In this document: in pieces, positions 22,523-29,479 of the stretch
Layout: each line of letters begins with the position of its first letter
How positions within the stretch are numbered: the stretch's first letter is position 1
Origin: Anaerolineaceae bacterium
GTDB taxonomy: Bacteria; Chloroflexota; Anaerolineae; Anaerolineales; Villigracilaceae
Length of the DNA stretch: 47,323 nt
Reading direction: 5' to 3'
Assembly: GCA_003598975.1 (NCBI GenBank)
Contig: QZIJ01000067.1
Coordinates: 1-47,323, forward strand
Translations under genes and position numbers: made by a program
Notes under the pieces: model-generated
Databases searched by the model: none
The model's input: the letters and a program-made list of their open reading frames with translations, nothing else
What the model was told of the DNA's origin: nothing

Positions 22523-24526
22523 TCATGGACTCACATACTCAAATACCCCAATATCGGGACCATTCCCCACAAAACTATCATTGATCCCAGGGATGACGAC
22601 TCCTCGGTCAATATTCGGACTCGTGGATAGCAGCGAGAAATCCCCACCGAGCGGATTCGCGAATCCAGGCGGGGACTCGTGACCGTGACATTCCAATCCC
22701 GTGGACGCGCAGAGCAGGGCGATGCTCAGGTAGTCAATCGTCTCCCAGCGGAAGTGGGGGAGCGACGCGTCGCGCGTCGTGTGCCAGTTGTCGTAGTCCC
22801 AATCCATGCCCGATGAATTGTAGTGGGATTCTTCAAAGGCAAATCCGTTTCCCTGAAAAATATTGTTCCGCATCACGGCGTTGTGACCGATGGTGATCAT
22901 GCTCATTGCGTTCAGGTCTGGCGCGTTCGTATAAAAGGTGTTGTGATAGAAATACACCGCGCCATCGGGATTGCGCGCCCACTTGATGCTCGTACTGGTG
23001 AAGTTGGTGAACAGATTGCGGATGACCCACGTAGGCCCCTGCGTGACGGGCGCGTTGGAAAAGCCGACCAGCATCGTGTCCACGCGGTTGTGGCGGAAGC
23101 GATGATTCACGCACGCGCCCTCGGGTTCGAGTCCGTCGTCGCTGATGTGATCCAACATATTGTCGTAGATGTCCGCGTCGCGGGCGATTTCGGGGTTGTC
23201 AATGCCAGCGGTTGTGCCAGTATAGATTCCGTTGAAAAAATTGTGGATGCGGTTGCCGCGCACGATCGCGCCGACGTGTCCGCGCAGGATGATCCCCGTC
23301 CCTTCGGCGTAGGTTCCCTTGGCCGCGTTCCACTCGATCTCGTCCACGCCTGGGTCGAAAATTTCGTTGAACTCGATGCGCATGTCGTTACCCTGCTCTG
23401 GATTGCCACTCTCCCAGTGAACGTACACGCCTTTTTGTAGGTTGTGGATGCGGTTGTTGCGGATCACCAAATGCGACGCGTTCAGCGCGCAGATTCCACA
23501 ACCGCCGCTGTTTCGTCCGTAGTAGCCGATGTCGAAGCCCTCGATCCAGATCCAATCGCGGCCGTTGATGTTGAATGCCTCGTCAAGGACGGCGGCGCGC
23601 CACGTGTGACTGGACGGGTCGTCCGCGCTTCGGACGTAGAGCCAGCCACTCTTTGTGTCGTGGAACCAGCCCTCGGTCACGGTGGTTTGCGCAGCGCCGC
23701 GGCTTCGCAACAGTGCTTTCATGTCTGCGTATTGATGGAAATGTTTTCCATCCCGCGCCAGATAACCAACCGCTCCTTTTAATCGAAACGACCACACCTG
23801 CGTTGCCTTTGGGACGACGTTCCACTCGCCCACCAAAATCTCCGAGCCGTCGATCAGCGCGCCCGTCCCTGCAGCCTTCACCTGAATCCATTGTTCCTCC
23901 GCTCCCGAAGTTGGGAAGGCGATCTCCTCGCGATAGACGCCGTTCGCCACCAGCACCTGTGTGCCCGCCGAGGCGCGGTCCACTCCCTCTTGAATGGTCT
24001 GGAACGGCGCGGCTTCGGAGCCATCTCCGCCTGCGGGCGCGCTGGCGTTCACGTGGATGATGTTCTGCGGCGCGATGGTCAGCGTTTCGGGTTGGGTGAC
24101 GACGATGCCGCTGATCTCGGATGAGTCGCTCGTCACTTTGACAAAATATTTGGTGGACTCCTTCAGCCCAAACAGACTCCCGACCAACCGACCGTCGTCA
24201 ATCTGAAGCATGGGATGTCCAGATCGCCAATCCGCATCCCCGCTGGACCGATAGAGGATGGACGCGTTTTCTGGCAGGTCCTCCCCGCTGACGTAGATTC
24301 CCGCGGTCTCGATGTTCGCCACGAACTCGATCTGCGCCGACGCGAACGCGCCCGTCGGTCCCGTCAGCGTGGGTTCGAAGATCGGAGCAGGAGTCGGCGC
24401 GGGGTCCGTGGGAGGCGGAGTCGCGGCGAGCGTCGCGGTCGGATCGGGAATCGTCGAGTCGGCCGAAGAGCAATTGGTCAAAGACAGAGTCAACACAATC
24501 AGTAGAAAAAGTTTGACAGTTCGCAT
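22523..24526 (-). CDS. Secreted right-handed beta-helix lipoprotein
   Basis: The 667-residue product has a lipoprotein-type signal (MRTVKLFLLIVLTLSLTNC, Cys at residue 19), although Asn before Cys is unusual for a lipobox. A Pro/Thr-rich spacer follows (about residues 20-60), then a fibronectin-like segment, then a right-handed parallel beta-helix with PbH1 repeats: APFQTIQEGVDRASAGTQV, LVIRNNRIHNLQKGVYVH, AIVRGNRIHNFFNGIY and ADIYDNMLDHISDDGL. This fold is typical of surface polysaccharide lyases or hydrolases, but no catalytic residues can be assigned. The ATG at 24526 is chosen for the signal peptide. It is divergent from the metallo-hydrolase genes. Confidence 0.85.
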   Translation of the reverse strand: MRTVKLFLLIVLTLSLTNCSSADSTIPDPTATLAATPPPTDPAPTPAPIFEPTLTGPTGAFASAQIEFVANIETAGIYVSGEDLPENASILYRSSGDADWRSGHPMLQIDDGRLVGSLFGLKESTKYFVKVTSDSSEISGIVVTQPETLTIAPQNIIHVNASAPAGGDGSEAAPFQTIQEGVDRASAGTQVLVANGVYREEIAFPTSGAEEQWIQVKAAGTGALIDGSEILVGEWNVVPKATQVWSFRLKGAVGYLARDGKHFHQYADMKALLRSRGAAQTTVTEGWFHDTKSGWLYVRSADDPSSHTWRAAVLDEAFNINGRDWIWIEGFDIGYYGRNSGGCGICALNASHLVIRNNRIHNLQKGVYVHWESGNPEQGNDMRIEFNEIFDPGVDEIEWNAAKGTYAEGTGIILRGHVGAIVRGNRIHNFFNGIYTGTTAGIDNPEIARDADIYDNMLDHISDDGLEPEGACVNHRFRHNRVDTMLVGFSNAPVTQGPTWVIRNLFTNFTSTSIKWARNPDGAVYFYHNTFYTNAPDLNAMSMITIGHNAVMRNNIFQGNGFAFEESHYNSSGMDWDYDNWHTTRDASLPHFRWETIDYLSIALLCASTGLECHGHESPPGFANPLGGDFSLLSTSPNIDRGVVIPGINDSFVGNGPDIGVFEYVSP

Positions 24527-24588
24527 GGTTGCGCAATTACAAAGCAATCCGCCGAAAAAAGCAATCCCCATTTTGTGAATCGTTGTGG

Positions 24589-24594
24589 TTAAAT
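24589..24594 (+). promoter_or_regulatory. -10-like hexamer 6 nt before GTG start
   Basis: TTAAAT, six bases (GCATAT), then the GTG of the first metallo-hydrolase. The spacing equals that before yggS, smpB, nitrilase and the HEAT gene. Confidence 0.4.
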
Positions 24595-24600
24595 GCATAT

Positions 24601-25350
24601 GTGACCATTCATGTTCTCAACGGGTTTTCCAAACGCCTTCCTTGGCCGCCGTATCGAAAGATTGGCGCGGTCTGTTCGCTGGCTGAGACGAACGACGGCT
24701 TGTTGCTGGTGGACACTGGCTTGGGACTCGGCGATTACCACAATCCATCGCGCATGATGCGCGATTTCATGGCCGTGATGCACGCAGTCCGCGACCCTGA
24801 AATCGCGATTGTCCGCCAACTGACGCGGCTGGGATACCAACCCGCGGATGTGCGCCACATCGTGTTGACGCATCTCCATCTCGACCACGCGGGTGGCCTG
24901 CCTGATTTTCCGCATGCGACCGTGCATCTGTTTCAGCGTGAATACGAAGCCTGGAAACGCCCGCGCAAACTTCTTGAAATTCCATACGACAAATCTCATT
25001 TCGCGCATGGACCGCGCTGGCAACTTCATCGACTGGAAGGGGAACGGTGGTACGATTTCGACGCCGTCCGCATCGCGGGCATCCAACCCGAGGTCTGGCT
25101 GGTTCCGCTCGCGGGTCACACCTCGGGACATTGCGGCGTCGCCATCGAGACGGAAACTGGCTGGCTCTTCCAGGTCGGTGACGCGGTTCCCGCCAACTTG
25201 CAGTTCGATTGGTTCTCTGTCCTGCTCTATCGTCCCACTATCGGCGCTCAAGTGCCGCGGCTGAAAGCCTTTGCCGCATCTCATCCTGAAGTCCGCATGG
25301 TGGCGGGACACATGGGTTTGGATTTTTTCGAGAAGGAGAAAACGCCATGA
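24601..25350 (+). CDS. Metallo-beta-lactamase-fold hydrolase (first of tandem pair)
   Basis: The 249-residue protein has the MBL metal motif HLHLDH (H91, H93, D95, H96), a later His in PLAGHTSGHCGV, and the Asp in FQVGDAV. It resembles lactonase-like or RNase Z-like single-domain hydrolases; no signal peptide is present. The start is taken as GTG at 24601 because the encoded VTIHVLNGF aligns with MTIHLMNCF of the next gene and the metal motif then falls at the same residue in both. The stop overlaps the next ATG (ATGA). The substrate is unknown. Confidence 0.87.
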   Translation: MTIHVLNGFSKRLPWPPYRKIGAVCSLAETNDGLLLVDTGLGLGDYHNPSRMMRDFMAVMHAVRDPEIAIVRQLTRLGYQPADVRHIVLTHLHLDHAGGLPDFPHATVHLFQREYEAWKRPRKLLEIPYDKSHFAHGPRWQLHRLEGERWYDFDAVRIAGIQPEVWLVPLAGHTSGHCGVAIETETGWLFQVGDAVPANLQFDWFSVLLYRPTIGAQVPRLKAFAASHPEVRMVAGHMGLDFFEKEKTP

Positions 25351-26096
25351 CCATTCACCTGATGAACTGCTTCACCGACAACGCCCGCTGGCCGAGCAAA
25401 TTAAAAACGGGTATGGTTTGTCTGTTGATCGAATCAGAGCAAGGATTGATTCTCCTGGACACGGGACTCGGCCTCACTGACTACGCCCACCCCAGCAAGA
25501 TGACGCGCATGTTTCGCATCATCACGGTCATGCCCTTCGATGTGAACGAAGCCGCAATCAACTGTATCCGAGCGTTGGGATACAACCCCGAAGATGTGAA
25601 GCACATCATTCTCACGCACATGCACTTCGACCACATCAGCGGTCTGCCCGATTTTCCACATGCTAGGGTCCATGTCCACAAGCGCGAATATGACGCGTTC
25701 ACCGACGGCAAAATCGGTCAATGGACAGAGTACGCCTACATCCCGCGCTATCTCGCGCACAAGCCCGACTTCGTTCTCTATGAAACGATAGACTCAAAGT
25801 GGTACGACTTCGACGCAATTCGACTTCCCTTCCAGCCCGAAATGTATTTCATCCCTCTCTTCGGTCATTCACGCGGACATTGCGGCGTCGCCATCAAAAC
25901 AAAAACTGGCTGGTTCTTCCATGCAGGCGACTCGAGCGCGGTCTATGATGACACAACGCCCAAGTGGCTGATCAACCTTGTGCTTGGTCCGCACGATGCA
26001 CGCCTGCGAAAATTCAAGCAGGCGCATCCAGAAGTCTTGATGACAAACAGCCACATGTACCCAGAATTTTTCGATCAGCATCCCACCATCTCCTGA
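25347..26096 (+). CDS. Metallo-beta-lactamase-fold hydrolase (second of tandem pair)
   Basis: The 249-residue product is a paralogue of the preceding gene, equal in length and collinear through the metal motif HMHFDH (H91, H93, D95, H96), with PLFGHSRGHCGV and FFHAGDSS for the remaining ligands. Divergence is concentrated in the middle (residues 115-150) and at the C-terminus, where substrate loops lie. The start overlaps the first gene's stop by 4 bp, so the two are co-translated and might form a heterodimer. Its stop codon is supplied by the first heptamer of an array that also gives the hemW start. Confidence 0.88.
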   Translation: MTIHLMNCFTDNARWPSKLKTGMVCLLIESEQGLILLDTGLGLTDYAHPSKMTRMFRIITVMPFDVNEAAINCIRALGYNPEDVKHIILTHMHFDHISGLPDFPHARVHVHKREYDAFTDGKIGQWTEYAYIPRYLAHKPDFVLYETIDSKWYDFDAIRLPFQPEMYFIPLFGHSRGHCGVAIKTKTGWFFHAGDSSAVYDDTTPKWLINLVLGPHDARLRKFKQAHPEVLMTNSHMYPEFFDQHPTIS

Positions 26097-26113
26097 CACA
26101 TGACACCTGACAC
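26093..26113 (+). repeat. Heptamer array YTGACAC x3 spanning stop and start codons
   Basis: Units CTGACAC, ATGACAC and CTGACAC. The first supplies the TGA stop of the second hydrolase and the second supplies the ATG start of hemW. Confidence 0.8.
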
Positions 26114-27341
26114 CTCCATCTACATCCACGTCCCCTTCTGCGTTCACCGTTGCGCCTATTGCGACTTCAACACTTATGCGGGGCAGGAAGACTTAATTCC
26201 CTCCTACGTGAACGCCTTGATTCGCGAAATCGAATATGTCAGAAGACAACTTTCCAACCTTCCAGCATTCAACGTTCCAACCGTGTTTTTTGGCGGCGGA
26301 ACCCCCTCGCTTCTCTCTGGATCTCAACTGGTCTCCATTATGGACGCGTTACGCGCCGCCTTCGCGTTCCCCCCCAACCTCGAAGCGACGATTGAAGCCA
26401 ACCCTGGAACCACCTCGCTCGAATTTCTGCATCAGATTCGCGAAGCGGGAATCAACCGCATTTCCTTCGGCGTCCAATCCGCGAACCCCGAAGAGTTGCA
26501 CATGCTCGAACGCGCCCACGATTTCTTCGACGTGATCCGCTCCATCCAATGGGCGCGGCAAGCGGGATTTGACAACCTCAGCCTCGACCTCATCTATGGC
26601 CTCCCCGAGCAAACCCTCGCCTCGTGGAAATCCACCATCCAGCGCATCGTTGACCTCCATCCCGAACATATCTCCGCCTACGCGTTGACACTCGAACATG
26701 GCACGCCTTTTGGACGCTGGTCCCAGCGCGGTCTCCTGCCTCTCCCCGACCCCGATCTTGCCGCAGACATGTACGAGTTTGCCGAAGAGTTTCTCGCCGC
26801 GAATGGATATGTCCATTATGAAATTTCAAATTGGGCGTTAAACGTCCAACGTTTAACGTTCAACGTTCAATCTAAATTCGCCTGCAAACATAATCTACAG
26901 TATTGGCGCTCCCTCCCCTACCTCGGCCTCGGCGCGGGCGCTCACGGATACGCGGACGGCTATCGTTACTCCAATTTTCTCCGCATTAAAACCTACATTG
27001 AGCGACTCGCCAATTACCAATCACCAATTACCAATTACCAATTCCCCCTCACTCCTGCCACCGTCAACCATCACGAACAGACTCTCCGCGACGACATGAG
27101 CGAATATATGCTCAACAATTTGCGGTTGCTGATAGACGGCGTTTCAGAATCTGATTTCAAATCCCGATTTGGACATGACTTGATGGAAGTTTATCCAAAG
27201 GAAATCGAAGAACTCCTCCGCTTCGGCTTATTGGAAAGAGTCATCGTGGAAGACGCCACCCATTTTACGTTTTACGTTTTACGCCTCACCCCCTCCGCCC
27301 GCCTCCTTGCCAATCAAGTCTTCATGCGCTTTGTAGACTGA
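26100..27341 (+). CDS. hemW: HemW-like radical SAM protein
   Basis: The 413-residue protein has the radical SAM cluster motif CVHRCAYC (C14, C18, C21) in IYIHVPFCVHRCAYCDFN, the GGGTPSLL SAM-binding glycines, FGVQSANPEELHMLERAH and the HemW C-terminal domain (CKHNLQYWRSLPYLGLGAGAHGY). HemW is a heme-binding relative of the anaerobic coproporphyrinogen dehydrogenase and is thought to act as a heme chaperone. It has five heptamer-derived segments, including NVQRLTFNVQ (about residue 248), NYQSPITNYQF (about 304) and FTFYVLRL (about 389), all in places that are variable in the family. The ATG comes from a heptamer array, and there is no obvious ribosome site. The 3' end overlaps the convergent gene by 20 bp. 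Confidence 0.92.
   Translation: MTPDTSIYIHVPFCVHRCAYCDFNTYAGQEDLIPSYVNALIREIEYVRRQLSNLPAFNVPTVFFGGGTPSLLSGSQLVSIMDALRAAFAFPPNLEATIEANPGTTSLEFLHQIREAGINRISFGVQSANPEELHMLERAHDFFDVIRSIQWARQAGFDNLSLDLIYGLPEQTLASWKSTIQRIVDLHPEHISAYALTLEHGTPFGRWSQRGLLPLPDPDLAADMYEFAEEFLAANGYVHYEISNWALNVQRLTFNVQSKFACKHNLQYWRSLPYLGLGAGAHGYADGYRYSNFLRIKTYIERLANYQSPITNYQFPLTPATVNHHEQTLRDDMSEYMLNNLRLLIDGVSESDFKSRFGHDLMEVYPKEIEELLRFGLLERVIVEDATHFTFYVLRLTPSARLLANQVFMRFVD
26251..26278 (+). repeat. Degenerate TTCCA heptamer array in hemW
   Basis: Units TTTCCAA, CCTTCCA, GCATTCA and ACGTTCC encode LSNLPAFNVP just before the GGG motif. The repeat is imperfect but keeps the 7-base step. Confidence 0.5.
26841..26868 (+). repeat. 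Heptamer array AACGTTC x4 in hemW
   Basis: Units AACGTCC, AACGTTT, AACGTTC and AACGTTC encode NVQRLTFNVQ, inserted before the conserved CKHN segment. Confidence 0.88.
27010..27044 (+). repeat. Heptamer array CCAATTA x5 in hemW
   Basis: Units CCAATTA, CCAATCA, CCAATTA, CCAATTA and CCAATTC encode NYQSPITNYQF. The unit matches the array in E2 at 18175-18202. Confidence 0.92.
27263..27283 (+). repeat. Heptamer array TTTTACG x3 in hemW
   Basis: Three perfect TTTTACG units encode FTFYVLR near the C-terminus. The word TTTACGT recurs in the arrays at 28608 and 44192. Confidence 0.9.
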
Positions 27342-28251
27342 TGATCTTTTGAATCGCGGGGGCGATGCCAGTCAAATCCGTCAGCCCCTCCGCAAACTTC
27401 TCGCGTACAGATCGCGCCCCGATCACCAGTCCGGGAACTTTCGCGTCCGTATGCCGCCGTGTGGACAGGTCTTCGAGATTGCCGTGGTCGGATGTGAGGA
27501 GAATCAAACCGCGGGTGTCGTCCCACGCGTCGAGCAGGCCGCCCAGCATCCCGTCGAAAGATGCGAGCAGAGCGCATGCCGCGTCCATGTCCTGTTTGTG
27601 TCCCGCGTAGTCGCTGGCCCAATATTCGAAGAACGCGAAATCGTATTGCAATGCGAGTTCGGCGGTTTTTTGTCCCGCGTCGAAGGGAGAAAGAGTCGGC
27701 GCGTCAGTGAAGCCGAGCATCGTGCGCCAGCCCTGACCCGTGAAATCTGCAGAGAGAGCGCGGCCCGCGTAGAGGTCGTCTTTGGTGAAGAGGGAGAAGC
27801 CCGCGTTGGTGAGTGCCAGCGGCACGGTCGAGTAAAGCCGCTTGCCAGAATCAATTCCGTGAAAATAGCGCGGGGGATAGGCGTTGAGCAGGGCGGCGGT
27901 TTTTTTGTTTGCGCGTAGCCGCGAGAAGAGAGTTTTGCCGTCTTGGAGATAGGATGCGATTTCAGGGTTGGGTTTCGGGCCATAGTGCTGACCGATTTCT
28001 TTCGGGACATTGATTCCCGTCAGCAACACCGCCTGCCCCGTGGCCGATTGGGGGAGACCCTCCACCCCCAGTGACGCGTCTAGCGCGACGAGTGTGGCGC
28101 GATCGCCCACGAATGGTGCGCTCGCGGCGATGAGCGGATTCCCGCCGAGCAACGCGCGCAGGTTGGGCATCTCCGCGCGGACGAGGGGATTGATATTCGG
28201 GTCGTCCGCGCCGAGGCCGATGCCATCGAGGAAGAGGAAAAGGATTTGCAT
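27322..28251 (-). CDS. Alkaline-phosphatase-superfamily metalloenzyme (phosphoglycerate-mutase/phosphopentomutase-like)
   Basis: The 309-residue protein starts FLFLDGIGLGADD, placing the first metal-binding Asp at residue 9, and ends with LLTSDHGNLEDLS and a following His (RRHTDAKVP), the second metal-site cluster of the superfamily. These match the metalloenzyme domain of cofactor-independent phosphoglycerate mutases and related phosphatases, but the protein is much shorter than iPGM and lacks its inserted transferase domain, so the substrate is unknown. It is 28 bp after the methyltransferase on the same strand and overlaps the hemW 3' end by 20 bp. Confidence 0.83.
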   Translation of the reverse strand: MQILFLFLDGIGLGADDPNINPLVRAEMPNLRALLGGNPLIAASAPFVGDRATLVALDASLGVEGLPQSATGQAVLLTGINVPKEIGQHYGPKPNPEIASYLQDGKTLFSRLRANKKTAALLNAYPPRYFHGIDSGKRLYSTVPLALTNAGFSLFTKDDLYAGRALSADFTGQGWRTMLGFTDAPTLSPFDAGQKTAELALQYDFAFFEYWASDYAGHKQDMDAACALLASFDGMLGGLLDAWDDTRGLILLTSDHGNLEDLSTRRHTDAKVPGLVIGARSVREKFAEGLTDLTGIAPAIQKIISLQSA

Positions 28252-28279
28252 AACAATAATCAGCGTTCAGTCACAGTTA

Positions 28280-28846
28280 TCAAGTTGTTGTTTTTTGAAA
28301 TAAAAACCACGCTGATGGACGCTCGTGACGGTCGAAGCCGTCGGTGCGGGAGAGGAGGGAGAAGCCGCGGGCTTGGATTCGGTCGAGGGTGGACGCGGCC
28401 AAACCAGTTCCCGCGAGATGCGGGTTGGGACTGAAGAATCCGTAGAGGAGCCAGTGTCCGCCGCGGACGAGGAGTCGATCCAGTTCATCCAGATAAGCGG
28501 ATTTGTTTTCGATTCCGTGGAAACAGCCGATGTCCAGCGCGAGATCGAAGGGACCTTCGATGCCGCGAAGATTCGTCACATTGCCCACGCGCAAATCAAC
28601 TTGATTCTTTACGTTTTGTGTTTTTCGTTTTGCCGCACGAATCGCTTTTGGAACAAAATCCACTCCCGTTACTTGCCAGCCATGTTGCGCGAGGGTGAGG
28701 ACATTCGTGCCTGTGCCGCAACCGAGGTCAATGGCGTGACCCGCGGGATGCGTGGCGATGAAATCGTGAAGTTCGGGAGGCGTGGTGCCGCTATCCCAGG
28801 GCGGGCGGCGGAGGTACATCCACCAAAAGCGAAAACGGCGAATCAT
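28280..28846 (-). CDS. Class I SAM-dependent methyltransferase
   Basis: The 188-residue protein has the SAM-binding motif IDLGCGTGTN, motif II VTGVDFVPKAI, and LDIGCFHGI as motif IV. It resembles TehB/thiopurine-type small-molecule methyltransferases, some of which methylate chalcogen oxyanions, but the substrate cannot be deduced. The ATG overlaps the stop of the upstream thioredoxin gene (ATGA), so translation is coupled. A heptamer array (28608-28628) lies after motif II and encodes KRKTQNVKN. Confidence 0.85.
   Translation of the reverse strand: MIRRFRFWWMYLRRPPWDSGTTPPELHDFIATHPAGHAIDLGCGTGTNVLTLAQHGWQVTGVDFVPKAIRAAKRKTQNVKNQVDLRVGNVTNLRGIEGPFDLALDIGCFHGIENKSAYLDELDRLLVRGGHWLLYGFFSPNPHLAGTGLAASTLDRIQARGFSLLSRTDGFDRHERPSAWFLFQKTTT
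28608..28628 (+). repeat. Heptamer array TTTNNGT x3 inside methyltransferase gene
   Basis: Units TTTACGT, TTTGTGT and TTTTCGT (then TTTGCCG) on the plus strand. On the coding strand they encode the basic stretch KRKTQNVKN after SAM motif II. Confidence 0.65.
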
Positions 28847-29325
28847 TTGACAGATTGTCGCACGCGCTCTGTGTCAAGTCCGCCGACTTCACGCCAGAGT
28901 TCGTTGCCCTGTGCGTCGAAGAAGATGAAGGTGGGCGTGTATTCAAAGCCGTAGACGGGCGCGAGTTCGCGGCCGACGCTTTCCTGAATGTTGAGGCGGA
29001 TGATGAGCAATTGCCCTTCGAGTTCCTGTTCGAGACCGTCCACGACGGGTTTCATTTCTGTGCAGGTAATTCAGTAGGGCGATTGAAATTCCAGCAGGAC
29101 GGGTTGTCCCTGCCCGATCATCTCCTGCACCATTTTGGCATCCTCCATCAAAGGGGTTTGGACGGGGTGCAGGATGAACCAAGCCGTCACCAACCCCGCG
29201 GCGATCACGCCCAATGCCAGTGTATCCTGCCAGCGCGGTTTGTGGCTGAAAACAATGATGGCCGCGATCAACATCACGGCCGCGGCGATAAAAACGAAGG
29301 AATATTGATTAAAGACTTGTTCCAC
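28843..29325 (-). CDS. Membrane-anchored thioredoxin, candidate selenoprotein (UxxC, in-frame TGA)
   Basis: Read through one TGA, this frame gives 160 residues: two hydrophobic helices (about residues 10-28 and 38-55), then a thioredoxin domain with PVLLEFQSPY, TGA, ITC, TEMKPVVDGLE, the strand LLIIRLNI and the cis-proline segment EYTPTFIFFD. The TGA (29071-29073) is codon 85, exactly the first cysteine of the expected CxxC, giving U-I-T-C (C88). Neither half is a complete domain alone: the first beta strand is before the TGA. A 5-bp hairpin with a GTG loop starts 22 nt after the TGA. Start GTG at 29325 has AGG about 7 nt upstream; TTG at 29331 is the alternative. It is first in an operon with the methyltransferase. 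Other explanations are a nonsense mutation or a sequencing error of TGC/TGT. Confidence 0.75.
29036..29048 (-). promoter_or_regulatory. Candidate bacterial SECIS upper stem-loop
   Basis: On the minus strand CCGTC-GTG-GACGG forms a 5-bp GC-rich stem with a loop starting in GU, 28 nt after the TGA at 29071-29073. Bacterial SECIS elements typically place a G in the first two loop bases about 16-37 nt after the UGA. CCTG/CAGG further out could close a lower stem. Stability was not computed. Confidence 0.45.
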
Positions 29326-29369
29326 GCTCAACCTCGTAAATGTAATGGAATAAGATGACGATTCTCACT

Positions 29370-29398
29370 TTGACAACTCTTCCGATTTCCCATAAAAT
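29370..29398 (+). promoter_or_regulatory. Consensus promoter of EF-G-like gene
   Basis: TTGACA (29370-29375), 17-bp spacer, TAAAAT (29393-29398). The leader is about 75 nt, includes a GGTTTC/GAAACC hairpin near 29432-29448, and ends at the ATG at 29480. Confidence 0.85.
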
Positions 29399-29479
29399 CG
29401 GGGGGCTTACATCCAATCCTCAGAAATAAGGTTTCTCCCGGAAACCAAAACCATTTTGCATGATGGAAGGAAATTTGTG

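Noticed and set aside
18887-22523. Integrative element flanked by E2 att-like repeats
   Set aside because: The E2 remnant fits the idea, but no integrase, transposase or target-site sequence is seen and the copies are about 14% diverged, so I keep it only as one explanation for the remnant.
28843-29055. Separate 70-residue thioredoxin fragment starting at an internal ATG
   Set aside because: It lacks the first strand and active site; both lie just upstream in the same frame, so it is part of the TGA-interrupted gene.
28855-29358. Long plus-strand frame (167 codons) opposite the thioredoxin
   Set aside because: No ribosome site, no recognisable domain and acidic/low-quality composition; it is a shadow of the minus-strand gene.
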